Part shown: positions 46,952-55,368 of the stretch, piece by piece
How positions within the stretch are numbered: the stretch's first letter is position 1
How the letters are laid out: each line of letters starts with the position of its first letter
NCBI RefSeq assembly: GCF_030406775.1
Contig: NZ_CP129119.1
Span: forward strand, 1,212,001 to 1,276,000
DNA: 64,000 nucleotides
Source of the DNA: Sporosarcina trichiuri
GTDB taxonomy: Bacteria > Bacillota > Bacilli > Bacillales_A > Planococcaceae
Direction of reading: 5' to 3'
Notes under the pieces: model-generated
What the model saw: the letters and a program-made list of their open reading frames with translations, nothing else
Databases searched by the model: none
Told to the model about the DNA's origin: nothing
Made by a program: the position numbers and the translations under genes

Positions 46952-47749
46952 TCATGGCTGGAACGGCTGGTCATCATTGATCATGATCCGTTCGATGGAT
47001 GACGCCCGCCCGGTTGCATCATCGATGTCCGCGATGATACCGTTCAGCTGGGTGCGTCCCTGCTTCGGCACCTGGAACCGGACCGGCAGATTCGTCTGGA
47101 ACCGATAGATGACGTCTTCTTTCTTCATGCCGAGGATGGCATCGTAGGGACCTGTCATCCCGACATCGGTTATATAGGCCGTGCCTTCCGGAAGAACCCG
47201 GCTGTCCGCTGTCTGGACATGCGTATGCGTGCCGACAACAACCGATGCGCGGCCATCCAGGTGGAAGCCCATCGCGATTTTTTCACTGGTCGCTTCCGCA
47301 TGGAAATCGACGAAGACGAGCGGCGTGCGTTCTTTCGCTTCCCTGATCAGCTCATCGGCTTTCTTGAACGGATCGTCATGCGGCGGCAGGAATGTCCGCC
47401 CGTGAAGGTTCAGGACAGCCAGCAGTACGCCTCCGCGTTCGATATACGTCATCCCCTGCCCGGGGGCTTCGTCCGAGAAGTTCGCCGGCCGGATGAGAAA
47501 CTCCGTATCATCGATGAAATCATAGATTTCCTTATGGTCCCACGTATGGTTGCCCATCGTCACGACATCCACTCCTGTACGCAGGAGGTCGTCGAAAATA
47601 TCTTTCGTGATGCCTCTTCCGGCAGCTGCATTCTCCCCATTGACAATGACGGCATCCGGCTTGTATTTCTTCCGTAAGCGCGGCAGATAGTCGAACACCA
47701 TGTCTCTGCCGGGCGACCCGACAATGTCTCCGATAAATAAGATTTTCAT
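46952..47749 (-). CDS. ymdB: Metallophosphoesterase YmdB
   Basis: Cyclic-nucleotide phosphodiesterase needed for normal biofilm and motility expression in Bacillus. Motifs GDIVGSPGRDM, NGENAAAGRGI, GNHTWDH and GTHTHVQTAD supply the two-metal site. The start at 47749 (MKILFIGD) gives 265 residues, matching the family; an ATG two codons upstream is possible. It follows rny, with an rny terminator between. Confidence 0.94.
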   Translation of the reverse strand: MKILFIGDIVGSPGRDMVFDYLPRLRKKYKPDAVIVNGENAAAGRGITKDIFDDLLRTGVDVVTMGNHTWDHKEIYDFIDDTEFLIRPANFSDEAPGQGMTYIERGGVLLAVLNLHGRTFLPPHDDPFKKADELIREAKERTPLVFVDFHAEATSEKIAMGFHLDGRASVVVGTHTHVQTADSRVLPEGTAYITDVGMTGPYDAILGMKKEDVIYRFQTNLPVRFQVPKQGRTQLNGIIADIDDATGRASSIERIMINDDQPFQP

Positions 47750-47765
47750 AGCCATTCCCTCTCCA

Positions 47766-47805
47766 AAAGAAAGAGGCTCCTGCCTGAAGCAGGAAGCCCC
47801 TCTTA
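47766..47805 (-). terminator. Terminator after rny
   Basis: AGAGG-CTCCTGC and its complement form a long, slightly imperfect stem across 47772-47802, followed by TTCTTTT on the minus strand, between rny and ymdB. Confidence 0.75.
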
Positions 47806-49362
47806 TTATTTAGCGTACTCCACAGCACGGGTTTCCCGAAGCACTGTGATCTTGATATGACCCGGATAGTCAAGCTCCTCTTCGATCCGTTTCCGGATAT
47901 CCCGGGCAAGCCGGTGTGCCGTGATGTCATCGATGACATCCGGCCGTACGATGATGCGTACTTCCCGTCCCGCCTGGATGGCGAATGACTTCTCCACACC
48001 TTCATAGGACTCTGAAATCTCTTCGAGTTTCTTAAGACGGCGGATGTAGTTTTCAAGAGTTTCACTGCGCGCTCCCGGACGTGCTGCCGACAGGGCATCC
48101 GCCGCTGCAACGAGCACTGCGATCACGGACGTCGCTTCTTCGTCTCCGTGGTGTGACGCAATGCTGTTGATGACGACCGGGTGCTCTTTGTACTTGATGG
48201 CAAGCTCTTTACCGATCTGTACGTGGCTTCCCTCGACTTCATGGTCGATCGCCTTGCCGATATCATGCAGCAGTCCTGCACGTCTTGCCAATGTGACATC
48301 CTCCCCGAGTTCCGCTGCAAGCAGACCGGCGAGATACGCCACTTCCGTCGAATGTTTCAGGACGTTCTGACCGTAGCTCGTCCGGAATTTCAGCCGGCCG
48401 AGAATCTTGATAAGGTCCGGGTGGAGGTTATGGACGCCGATATCGAAGGTCGTCTGCTCACCGGTTTCCCGGATTAGCTCATCGACTTCGCGTCTCGACT
48501 TATCCACCATCTCCTCGATCCGCGCAGGGTGGATCCGTCCGTCCGCCACCAATTTCTCCAATGCCAGCCGTGCAATTTCACGGCGCACCGGATCGAATCC
48601 GGACAAGATGACCGCTTCAGGGGTATCGTCGATAATGAGATCGATTCCTGTAAGCGTTTCAAGCGTACGGATATTCCGGCCTTCCCGACCGATGATCCGC
48701 CCTTTCATTTCATCATTCGGCAGATTGACGACAGATACTGTCGTTTCTGCCACATGATCAGCTGCAAACCGCTGAACGGCAAGAGACAGAATTTCGCGTG
48801 AGCGTTTTTCGGACTCTTCCTTGGCACGCTGTTCGGACTCCTTCGTCATCACGGCGATATCCGTGGACAATTCACGTTCCACGTCATCCAGGATGAGATG
48901 CTTCGCCTCGTCGCGTGTCAGCGCTGAAATCTTCTCCAGTTCCGTCTGCTGTTCAGCCACCAGGTTTTCCGCCTTGCGTTCCATCTCTTCAATATGCTGT
49001 TGTCTTCCGGACAGCGCATCGTCTTTGCGCTCCAGACTCGCTTCGCGTTTGTTGAGGGAGTCATCTTTACGGTCCAGGTTCTCCTCCCGCTGCAGCAGGC
49101 GGTTCTCCTGCTTCTGCAGCTCGGAGCGCCGTTCCCGTATTTCCGTCTCAGCCTCCACACGCAATTTGTGATTTTCATCTTTCGCTTCAAGCAGTGCTTC
49201 CTTTTTCAATGCCTCCGCTTCGCGCTTCGCCTCTTCCACGATAGTTTCAGCGGAGTGCTTGGCACCTGTCACTTTCGACTCGTTCACGTTTTTGTTGTAC
49301 ACAAACATAACAACTGCACCGACGATGAGACCGAGCAAAGCGGAGATGATGATTGTACCCAT
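47806..49362 (-). CDS. rny: Ribonuclease Y
   Basis: Membrane-anchored endoribonuclease that starts mRNA decay. 518 residues: N-terminal helix (3-22), long charged coiled coil (about 30-190), KH domain with [15 protein letters not shown] (near 220-235), and HD domain with [17 protein letters not shown] and [12 protein letters not shown]. The SD GAGGAGGTGA precedes the start. Adjacent to ymdB and recA as in Bacillus; pbpX is absent. Confidence 0.96.
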   Translation of the reverse strand: MGTIIISALLGLIVGAVVMFVYNKNVNESKVTGAKHSAETIVEEAKREAEALKKEALLEAKDENHKLRVEAETEIRERRSELQKQENRLLQREENLDRKDDSLNKREASLERKDDALSGRQQHIEEMERKAENLVAEQQTELEKISALTRDEAKHLILDDVERELSTDIAVMTKESEQRAKEESEKRSREILSLAVQRFAADHVAETTVSVVNLPNDEMKGRIIGREGRNIRTLETLTGIDLIIDDTPEAVILSGFDPVRREIARLALEKLVADGRIHPARIEEMVDKSRREVDELIRETGEQTTFDIGVHNLHPDLIKILGRLKFRTSYGQNVLKHSTEVAYLAGLLAAELGEDVTLARRAGLLHDIGKAIDHEVEGSHVQIGKELAIKYKEHPVVINSIASHHGDEEATSVIAVLVAAADALSAARPGARSETLENYIRRLKKLEEISESYEGVEKSFAIQAGREVRIIVRPDVIDDITAHRLARDIRKRIEEELDYPGHIKITVLRETRAVEYAK

Positions 49363-49481
49363 TCAGGTCACCTCCTCTTGCTTATTTTTCATGTGTAGTC
49401 GGCTTGTACATCAGCTTTCAATATACCGCCATGAATCATTTCAGCAAAATCTTTTCTTATGATGAGAGTTAGACAATTCTA

Positions 49482-49510
49482 ATTGTATCGGTGTCATTCT
49501 GGCATGTCAA
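49482..49510 (-). promoter_or_regulatory. rny promoter
   Basis: Minus-strand perfect TTGACA (49505-49510), 17-bp spacer and TACAAT (49482-49487), leaving a roughly 110-base leader before rny. A palindrome ACAATT-CT-AATTGT (49473-49486) overlaps the -10. Confidence 0.85.
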
Positions 49511-49542
49511 GATGGGAGATACAGGATTGTCGCTCTCAAACA

Positions 49543-49580
49543 GGAAAGCCGGCCCCCATGGACAGGCAGCCGGCATTTCC
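49543..49580 (-). terminator. Terminator-like hairpin after recA
   Basis: GGAAA-GCCGGC / GCCGGC-ATTTCC arms (49543-49553, 49569-49580) around a 15-base loop begin 6 bases after the recA stop. The following T-run is poor (TTTCCTGTTT). Confidence 0.6.
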
Positions 49581-49586
49581 AATCTA

Positions 49587-50648
49587 TTATTCTTCGTCTT
49601 CGAACAATGCAAGTTCTTCTTCGTCTTCGTTTTCGTCATGTGCTGCGATGACGTAATTATCCGTCGTCAATCCATAGCTGCTGCGGATCTTGTCGGAAAT
49701 CTCGGAACGGATCGCCGGATTTTCCTTAAGGAACTGCTTGGCATTCTCACGTCCCTGCCCCATGCGTTCCCCTTCATAGGAATACCAGGCACCGCTTTTC
49801 TGGACGACTTCCGCTTCGACACCGAGGTCGACGATTTCCCCTTCTTTGGAAATCCCCTCCCCATACATGATATCCACTTCCGCCGTGCGGAATGGCGGTG
49901 CCACTTTGTTTTTCACGACACGGACACGGGTCTTGTTCCCCATGATCTCGTTCCCGTGCTTGATAGCTTCACCGCGGCGCACTTCAAGACGGACGGAGGA
50001 ATAGAATTTCAGTGCACGGCCGCCCGGGGTCACTTCCGGGTTCCCGAACATGACGCCGACTTTCTCACGGATCTGGTTGATGAAGACTGCGATCGTTTTG
50101 GATTTGTTAATGGCACCGGACAGTTTCCGGAGTGCCTGTGACATCAGGCGCGCCTGAAGGCCGACGTGGGAATCCCCCATCTCGCCTTCGATTTCCGCTT
50201 TCGGCACGAGGGCGGCCACTGAGTCGATGACGATGATATCGACTGCGCCGCTCCGGACAAGCGCTTCAGCGATTTCCAGTGCCTGCTCTCCGGTATCCGG
50301 CTGCGACAGCAGGAGTTCGTCGATATTGACGCCGAGTTTCTGCGCATATACCGGGTCGAGAGCATGCTCTGCATCGATGAAGGCGGCCTGTCCGCCTGAT
50401 GCCTGCACTTCAGCGATCGCGTGGAGTGCGACAGTCGTCTTACCTGAACTTTCCGGTCCATAGATTTCGATGACACGGCCCCGCGGGTAGCCGCCTACGC
50501 CGAGCGCTGCATCCAGGGCAAGCGATCCTGTGGAGGAAGTGGCGATCTCCCTGTCGGTCTTTTCACCAAGTTTCATGACCGATCCCTTACCGAATTGCTT
50601 TTCTATCTGTTTCAACGCCTGATCCAACGCTGCTTTACGTTCGCTCAA
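49587..50648 (-). CDS. recA: Recombinase RecA
   Basis: DNA strand-exchange ATPase and SOS co-protease. Walker A GPESSGKT (64-71), [20 protein letters not shown] (L1 region), [20 protein letters not shown] (L2 region), and a very acidic C-tail. 353 residues. The start is TTG with AAGGAGG 7 bases upstream. Promoter and LexA box are visible upstream. Confidence 0.98.
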   Translation of the reverse strand: MSERKAALDQALKQIEKQFGKGSVMKLGEKTDREIATSSTGSLALDAALGVGGYPRGRVIEIYGPESSGKTTVALHAIAEVQASGGQAAFIDAEHALDPVYAQKLGVNIDELLLSQPDTGEQALEIAEALVRSGAVDIIVIDSVAALVPKAEIEGEMGDSHVGLQARLMSQALRKLSGAINKSKTIAVFINQIREKVGVMFGNPEVTPGGRALKFYSSVRLEVRRGEAIKHGNEIMGNKTRVRVVKNKVAPPFRTAEVDIMYGEGISKEGEIVDLGVEAEVVQKSGAWYSYEGERMGQGRENAKQFLKENPAIRSEISDKIRSSYGLTTDNYVIAAHDENEDEEELALFEDEE

Positions 50649-50685
50649 AAAAATTCCTCCTTAAAGGTGTTTTCCAACTATCTCT

Positions 50686-50714
50686 ACTATACTCCTTTTG
50701 AGAAAAATAAACAA
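50686..50714 (-). promoter_or_regulatory. recA promoter
   Basis: Minus-strand TTGTTT (50709-50714), 17-bp spacer and TATAGT (50686-50691), about 38 bases before the start codon. Confidence 0.75.
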
Positions 50715-50747
50715 GCAAAAAGCGAACGAGCATTCGACTTTTTGCTT
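50713..50747 (-). promoter_or_regulatory. LexA box of recA inside a 35-bp inverted repeat
   Basis: CGAACGAGCATTCG (plus strand, 50723-50736) is a strong LexA box 9 bases upstream of the recA -35. It is flanked by perfect 10-bp arms AAGCAAAAAG / CTTTTTGCTT (50713-50722, 50738-50747). As RNA from cinA this forms a hairpin followed by GTTTATTTTT, so the element may be both operator and cinA terminator. Confidence 0.75.
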
Positions 50748-50825
50748 GAAATAACCGATTTAATTGAGAAAATGCTCCACTTTAGAAATCTAATTGAGAA
50801 TACGGACGAAAAACAAAGTTTGCAG

Positions 50826-52064
50826 TCAGGCCGTCCGCAGCTTCCTTATGAGATAGTACAGCGTGAAATTCGCAGCCCTCATCCTGTTGGAATTCCGGGA
50901 TCCCGACAGTTTCAGCTGGTAGGTTTCTGTTGAGCCCGCAAAGGAGATGCCGATCCATACGGTGCCGGCAGGCTGTCCATCATGCGGGTCAGGACCTGCA
51001 GCACCTGTCAGCCCGATGCCGATATCCGTCAGGAACCGCTTCCGGACACTCGCGGCCAGAGCCCCGGCACATTCACTGCTGACGACGCCATGGCGTTTCA
51101 GCATGGCTGGGTCGAGACCAAGCTGGCGGATCTTCTCTTCTTCCGTATAGACGGTCATACCGCCTTTGAGCGCTCCGCTGATGCCGGCATGCTCTGCGAG
51201 AAGGGAGGTGAACAGACCCGCTGTCAGGCTTTCTGCTGCAGAGATGCTCAGCCCTTTTTCCAGAAGCAGCTCAGCAGCCTTCGAAGAGAGCGTATCGTCA
51301 TCGAATCCGTAAATGAATTCTCCGACCTGTTCCTGCAGATCTCCGATAACAGGCAGGATCAGTGTCCGCGCCAGTTCAGGCGTGTCCGCTTTCGCCGTCA
51401 GCCGCAGTGTCACCCCATCCCTTGAGGCCAAAGGGGCGATGGTCGGATTCGACTGGCTGTCCAGCAGATCCTGCACCTTGAACGCGAGTTCCGCCTCCCC
51501 GATGCCATAGAACTTGACGACGGTCGAAACGATCGCTTCCTTGCGGCCGAGCGCCCTGTGCACATAGGGGATTGCAAGCTTCTCGAACATCGGCTCCATC
51601 TCGTGAGGAGGGCCGGGCAATAAGATATAAATATGATCATTTGCAGCAAGTGCCATACCGGGCGCCATCCCGTGATGATTTGCAAGGATGGTTGACCCTT
51701 TCAGGACGAGTGCCTGTTTGCGGTTGTTTGCTGTCATCTGCCGCCCTGTGCGTTCGAAATAGTCCTCTATGGTGTGCAGTGCATCTTCGTCCATTTCAAG
51801 TGCTATCCCTATATGCCGGGCGATCGTCTCTTTGGTCAGGTCATCTTTTGTCGGGCCGAGTCCGCCGGAGAAGACAAGCAGGTCCGCCCGTTCTTCTGCG
51901 ATGCGGATCGCTTCTTCCAGACGCGCCGGATTGTCACCTGCGACCGTCTGATAGTATACATCCACACCGATTTCAGCGAGCCGGGAAGAGATGAATCGTG
52001 CGTTCGTATTTGTGATTTGTCCGAGCAGCAGCTCGGATCCCACTGCGATGATCTCCGCTTTCAT
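50826..52064 (-). CDS. cinA: CinA family protein (competence/damage-inducible)
   Basis: Two-domain protein. The N-terminal MoaB/MogA-like domain (about 1-170; GSELLLGQITNTNARF, GGLGPTKDD) is linked in relatives to ADP-ribose pyrophosphatase activity. The C-terminal CinA domain (about 255-412; SAAESLTAGLFTSLL, GAAGPDPHDGQPAG) resembles NMN deamidase. 412 residues. In Bacillus it is co-expressed with recA in competence. It follows pgsA by 15 bp. Confidence 0.94.
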   Translation of the reverse strand: MKAEIIAVGSELLLGQITNTNARFISSRLAEIGVDVYYQTVAGDNPARLEEAIRIAEERADLLVFSGGLGPTKDDLTKETIARHIGIALEMDEDALHTIEDYFERTGRQMTANNRKQALVLKGSTILANHHGMAPGMALAANDHIYILLPGPPHEMEPMFEKLAIPYVHRALGRKEAIVSTVVKFYGIGEAELAFKVQDLLDSQSNPTIAPLASRDGVTLRLTAKADTPELARTLILPVIGDLQEQVGEFIYGFDDDTLSSKAAELLLEKGLSISAAESLTAGLFTSLLAEHAGISGALKGGMTVYTEEEKIRQLGLDPAMLKRHGVVSSECAGALAASVRKRFLTDIGIGLTGAAGPDPHDGQPAGTVWIGISFAGSTETYQLKLSGSRNSNRMRAANFTLYYLIRKLRTA

Positions 52065-52079
52065 TGTCCGCTGCCTCCT

Positions 52080-52658
52080 TTACATCGACTGTGTCAGCAC
52101 ATGCCGGTTTTTCACGAAATAATCCAATCCGGACCAGACAGTGAATACGAGACACAAATAGAGCATGACTGTGCCGAACGGGAAATTGACAGCTTCGAAG
52201 AAAATATTGTGCAGCAGCAGTGAAGCGATTGCGAGAATCTGTGTCACGGTCTTGATCTTGCCGAGCTGGTTGGCTGCGACCACTTCCCCTTCGCCTGCCA
52301 GCAGAAGCCGGAGACCGGTCACCGCAAACTCACGGCTGATGATGATGATGACAACCCAAGATGGCGCAGCTCCGAATTCCACTAAAATGATGAAGGCAGC
52401 TGACACGAGCAATTTGTCTGCGAGCGGATCCAAAAACTTTCCCATATTGGTGACGAGATTGTTTCTGCGTGCGATATAGCCGTCCAGCCAGTCAGTGGCG
52501 GATGCGAATATGAAGATCAGACCTCCGATGAACTGCTCGACCGGCAGTTCAGTCCCGCCGATCGAGATCATCCCCATCCCGAAATCAGCAAGCATGAATA
52601 CGATGAATACCGGAATCAGCAGAACGCGGGATACTGTAATTTTGTTTGGCAAGTTCAT
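52080..52658 (-). CDS. pgsA: CDP-diacylglycerol-glycerol-3-phosphate 3-phosphatidyltransferase PgsA
   Basis: Makes phosphatidylglycerol-phosphate, the committed step to anionic lipids. Membrane protein with the CDP-alcohol phosphotransferase motif DWLDGYIARRNNLVTNMGKF then LDPLADK (near residues 55-80), all three key Asp present. The start at MNLPNK (52658) gives 192 residues, as in the family. GGGAG lies upstream. Two hairpins separate it from rodZ. Confidence 0.95.
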   Translation of the reverse strand: MNLPNKITVSRVLLIPVFIVFMLADFGMGMISIGGTELPVEQFIGGLIFIFASATDWLDGYIARRNNLVTNMGKFLDPLADKLLVSAAFIILVEFGAAPSWVVIIIISREFAVTGLRLLLAGEGEVVAANQLGKIKTVTQILAIASLLLHNIFFEAVNFPFGTVMLYLCLVFTVWSGLDYFVKNRHVLTQSM

Positions 52659-52690
52659 AGGAATACGCTCCCTCTCTGTAGGTAAAAGTC

Positions 52691-52747
52691 CTTCCTGGCC
52701 CGGCTTGGCCGGAACAGGAAAGAAAAAAGTCATCGCAGCGGATGACT
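52691..52747 (-). terminator. Two tandem terminator-like hairpins between rodZ and pgsA
   Basis: The first (52723-52747) has AGTCATC / GATGACT arms followed by TTTTTTC on the minus strand. The second (about 52691-52719) pairs TTCCTG/CAGGAA ends with CCGGC/GCCGG inside and is followed by CTTTTACC. They should limit read-through from rodZ, although pgsA then needs a promoter that I could not place. Confidence 0.7.
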
Positions 52748-52750
52748 ATT

Positions 52751-53683
52751 TCATTTTTTATATTGGATGATGATATTTTGAGTGATCTGATCGTTCGGAT
52801 AAGACAGCGGTTCGCCATTCACGAGAATCTCGGTGAATTGCGTGCGTCCCACTCGGATCCTCGCTGACTCCTGTCCGCTCAGATCGACGGTCTCTTCCTG
52901 TCCTGCTGTCATGACACGTGCGCCTTGCGGCATCAGTTCCTGACCTGCCGGATTTGTGATCCCGATCCAGGATTCGCCTTCTGGTTTGACCTTCACAGTA
53001 ACCGAGAACTTCTCGGCATTCTCCAGTGTGAATGTCGAATCCGCACCTGATACGGAGGCCTGGGTCAAGGTCTGATCAGCAGCAGGTTCTTCCGGTTCTT
53101 CCGGTTCTTCCGGTTCTTCCGGTTCTTCCGGCTCTTCTTCTTGCGCCGGCTGCTCCTCTTCATCTGTATCAGCATCTTCTTTTCCTTCGTCTTTCTTGCC
53201 GTCCTCTTCAAGTGTCGGCTGGTCTGACGGCTTATCGACCGTCAACTCATCCGCAGCGCCGGGCTCATCGGGTTTCTGTGTATTTGCCTGATGTTTATAG
53301 AGGAATACGACAACAGCCAATATGACGACGATGAAAAGAGCTGCGATAATCTTAGGCAGCATTTCATTCATCCTGCCTGACCGGCTGAAGCCTGTCTTCT
53401 GGTTCATCTGCGGGGCACTGCGCTGCACTTCCTCTTCCCGCATCTGGGCGGATGATTCGTTTTCACGATAGAGGGCCAGCATTTCCTGGGCATCAAGTCC
53501 GACCGCTTCGGCATATTGTTTGATGAATGCCCGGACATAGAAAGAGCCCGGCATCATGCTGTAATCCTCGTTCTCGATTCCTGCTAAATACCGTTTTTGT
53601 ATTTTCGTTATTGCTTGTAAGTCATCCAGGGTATACCCTTTTGCTTTTCGTGCATCTTTCAGCCGTTCGCCCAATCCGGACAA
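52751..53683 (-). CDS. rodZ: RodZ/YmfM-like helix-turn-helix membrane protein
   Basis: Cell-shape protein thought to link MreB to the envelope. N-terminal HTH_25 domain (about 5-70, LGERLKDARKAKGYTLDDLQ), one helix (about 110-132), an acidic Pro/Glu-rich linker with six EEP-type triplets, and a C-terminal DUF4115 beta domain (about 215-305). I choose a TTG start at 53683 because AGGTGA lies just upstream; a GTG three codons earlier lacks one. 310 residues. Confidence 0.87.
   Translation of the reverse strand: MSGLGERLKDARKAKGYTLDDLQAITKIQKRYLAGIENEDYSMMPGSFYVRAFIKQYAEAVGLDAQEMLALYRENESSAQMREEEVQRSAPQMNQKTGFSRSGRMNEMLPKIIAALFIVVILAVVVFLYKHQANTQKPDEPGAADELTVDKPSDQPTLEEDGKKDEGKEDADTDEEEQPAQEEEPEEPEEPEEPEEPEEPAADQTLTQASVSGADSTFTLENAEKFSVTVKVKPEGESWIGITNPAGQELMPQGARVMTAGQEETVDLSGQESARIRVGRTQFTEILVNGEPLSYPNDQITQNIIIQYKK
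53085..53138. repeat. 9-bp tandem repeat inside rodZ
   Basis: Six consecutive copies of GGTTCTTCC (plus-strand reading; the last is GGCTCTTCT), in frame with the gene and encoding the Glu-Glu-Pro linker. Such arrays change copy number by slippage without shifting the frame. Confidence 0.9.
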
Positions 53684-53700
53684 CTTAATCACCTGCCTGT

Positions 53701-54498
53701 TTAAAAATTGAACATACCGAAACCATCCGCGCTGCCGCGTCCTGAATTCATCACATTGTTATCGATGACTTCATATGTAATTTCCTGGTCTGGATCTGTC
53801 CGCAATTCAATAATGTAGTCAAAGTCTTCAATGGAGTATTCCGAGTGCTGTACGAACATGTCCGGGTGCTCGACAACTTTTGTGGAAGGAAGGCGCATCA
53901 TTTCCCGAACAAGCTGCATATGCCGCTCATCTCCGGATTTTCTAGTCACGATGCCATCCAGAAGGAAGATATTGTCTTTCGAAAATTCATCGCCCATCAA
54001 ACTGCTGCGCAATGTCTGCTTGATCATCGTGGAAGAGAGGAAGATCCACTTCTTATTTGCACAGACGCTGGCAGCAACAACGGATTCCGTTTTCCCGACC
54101 CGCGGCATTCCCCGGATACCGATCAGCTTATGACCGTCCTGTTTGAAAATTTCAGCCATGAAGTCCACAAGCACACCGAGTTCGCTGCGCAGGAACCGGA
54201 ATGTCTTCCGGTCATCCTCCGTACGCTGGATGTAACGTCCGTGCCGCACTGCCAGGACATCGAGCAGCTTCGGCTGCCTCACTTTCCGGATTTCAATCGT
54301 ATCCATGGTGGAAGCAATCAGTTCGAACCGTCTGATCTGGTCATCATCCTCTGTCCGTACGAGCATCCCCCGGGTATCTCCATCGACTCCATTGATCGTC
54401 ACAATATTGACCCGGAGCATCCCTAATAATGAAGCAATGTCCCCGAGAAGTCCGGGACGGTTCACCTGCAGTTTGTATTCAAGATACCACTCACCCAT
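53701..54498 (-). CDS. ymfK: DUF3388 protein YmfK
   Basis: 265 residues of unknown function. An ACT-like N-terminal part (about 1-75, LEYKLQVNRPGLLGDIASLLGML) is followed by a P-loop-like segment GIRGMPRVGKTES near 130 in the DUF3388 domain. In Bacillus it lies in the same ymf cluster. GGAGGGG precedes the ATG. It follows its own promoter and is 17 bp upstream of rodZ. Confidence 0.88.
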   Translation of the reverse strand: MGEWYLEYKLQVNRPGLLGDIASLLGMLRVNIVTINGVDGDTRGMLVRTEDDDQIRRFELIASTMDTIEIRKVRQPKLLDVLAVRHGRYIQRTEDDRKTFRFLRSELGVLVDFMAEIFKQDGHKLIGIRGMPRVGKTESVVAASVCANKKWIFLSSTMIKQTLRSSLMGDEFSKDNIFLLDGIVTRKSGDERHMQLVREMMRLPSTKVVEHPDMFVQHSEYSIEDFDYIIELRTDPDQEITYEVIDNNVMNSGRGSADGFGMFNF

Positions 54499-54565
54499 CG
54501 GAACCCCTCCTTCGTCAGTAGACCGCTCACGTACATAGGACGCAGAAACGGACAGCTTAGTTTCT

Positions 54566-54594
54566 ATAATAGCTGAATTAGCACGTGAGTGAAA
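54566..54594 (-). promoter_or_regulatory. ymfK promoter
   Basis: Minus-strand TTTCAC (54589-54594), 17-bp spacer and TATTAT (54566-54571), between the ymfI terminator and ymfK. Confidence 0.5.
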
Positions 54595-54596
54595 GG

Positions 54597-54620
54597 AAAA
54601 ACTAAAACAGGGAGACCCTG
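54597..54620 (-). terminator. Terminator-like hairpin after ymfI
   Basis: CAGGG / CCCTG (54608-54612, 54616-54620) with a 3-base loop, followed by TTTTAGTTTTT on the minus strand. The stem is short. Confidence 0.55.
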
Positions 54621-54636
54621 GGCAGAACGGAAACGG

Positions 54637-55368
54637 CTATATATACCAGCCGCCGTTCAGCTTCAGGATCTCCCCGGTCATGTAATCGGCTTTTCCGCTT
54701 GTCAGGAAACCGACAAGATCTGCCACTTCTTCAGGACGGCCCGGAATCTGCAGAGGAATCTCCTGCATGACGAGTGCGCGCTCCTCATCAGGAATCTCCT
54801 CATTCATCCTCGTCTCGATCCAGCCGGGAGCGATCCCGTTCACCCGGATGCCTCCGAATGCAGCCTCTTTGGCATATGCTTTGACGAATGCATGCTGGGC
54901 ACCTTTCACACTGGAGTACATCACTTCACCCGCCGCTCCGGCACTGCCCCAGATGGAACCGATGAACACGACGTAAGCGGGAGCGTGTTTACGCAGTTTT
55001 GAGGACAGCAGACTGATCAGACGCGCAGGATTCTGGACGTGGACACGCCACAGGGCTTCCATCTCGTCTTCCGTCGTCTCGGTCAGGAGTTTCAGCGCGG
55101 ACTGCCCGCCGGCAGCGACAATGCATGAAATATCACCTGCCGCCGTGGCAAGGGCATCGGCAGCCCCTTTTGCCGTGAAGTCTGCCTGCATACAGACGAA
55201 TTCGCCATCCGGGTGCTCTTGCTGCAGGCTGTCACGCAGGTCTGCGGCCGCAGATCCATTCGTATTATACTGCATGCAGAGCGACCAGCCGTCCGCAGCG
55301 AGACGGCGGCAGATCGCCTGCCCGATCCCTCCGGATGCACCGAGGATGAGCGCCCTGCGCCTGGTCAT
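54637..55368 (-). CDS. ymfI: SDR-family reductase YmfI (EF-P modification)
   Basis: Short-chain dehydrogenase/reductase. In B. subtilis YmfI converts 5-aminopentanone on EF-P Lys32 to 5-aminopentanol. 243 residues. NAD(P) motif GASGGIGQA (residues 10-18), catalytic Tyr and Lys in MYSSVKGAQ, Ser in FIGSIWG, and a C-terminal DYMTGEILKLNGGW. Its ATG overlaps the ymfH stop. Confidence 0.9.
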   Translation of the reverse strand: MTRRRALILGASGGIGQAICRRLAADGWSLCMQYNTNGSAAADLRDSLQQEHPDGEFVCMQADFTAKGAADALATAAGDISCIVAAGGQSALKLLTETTEDEMEALWRVHVQNPARLISLLSSKLRKHAPAYVVFIGSIWGSAGAAGEVMYSSVKGAQHAFVKAYAKEAAFGGIRVNGIAPGWIETRMNEEIPDEERALVMQEIPLQIPGRPEEVADLVGFLTSGKADYMTGEILKLNGGWYI

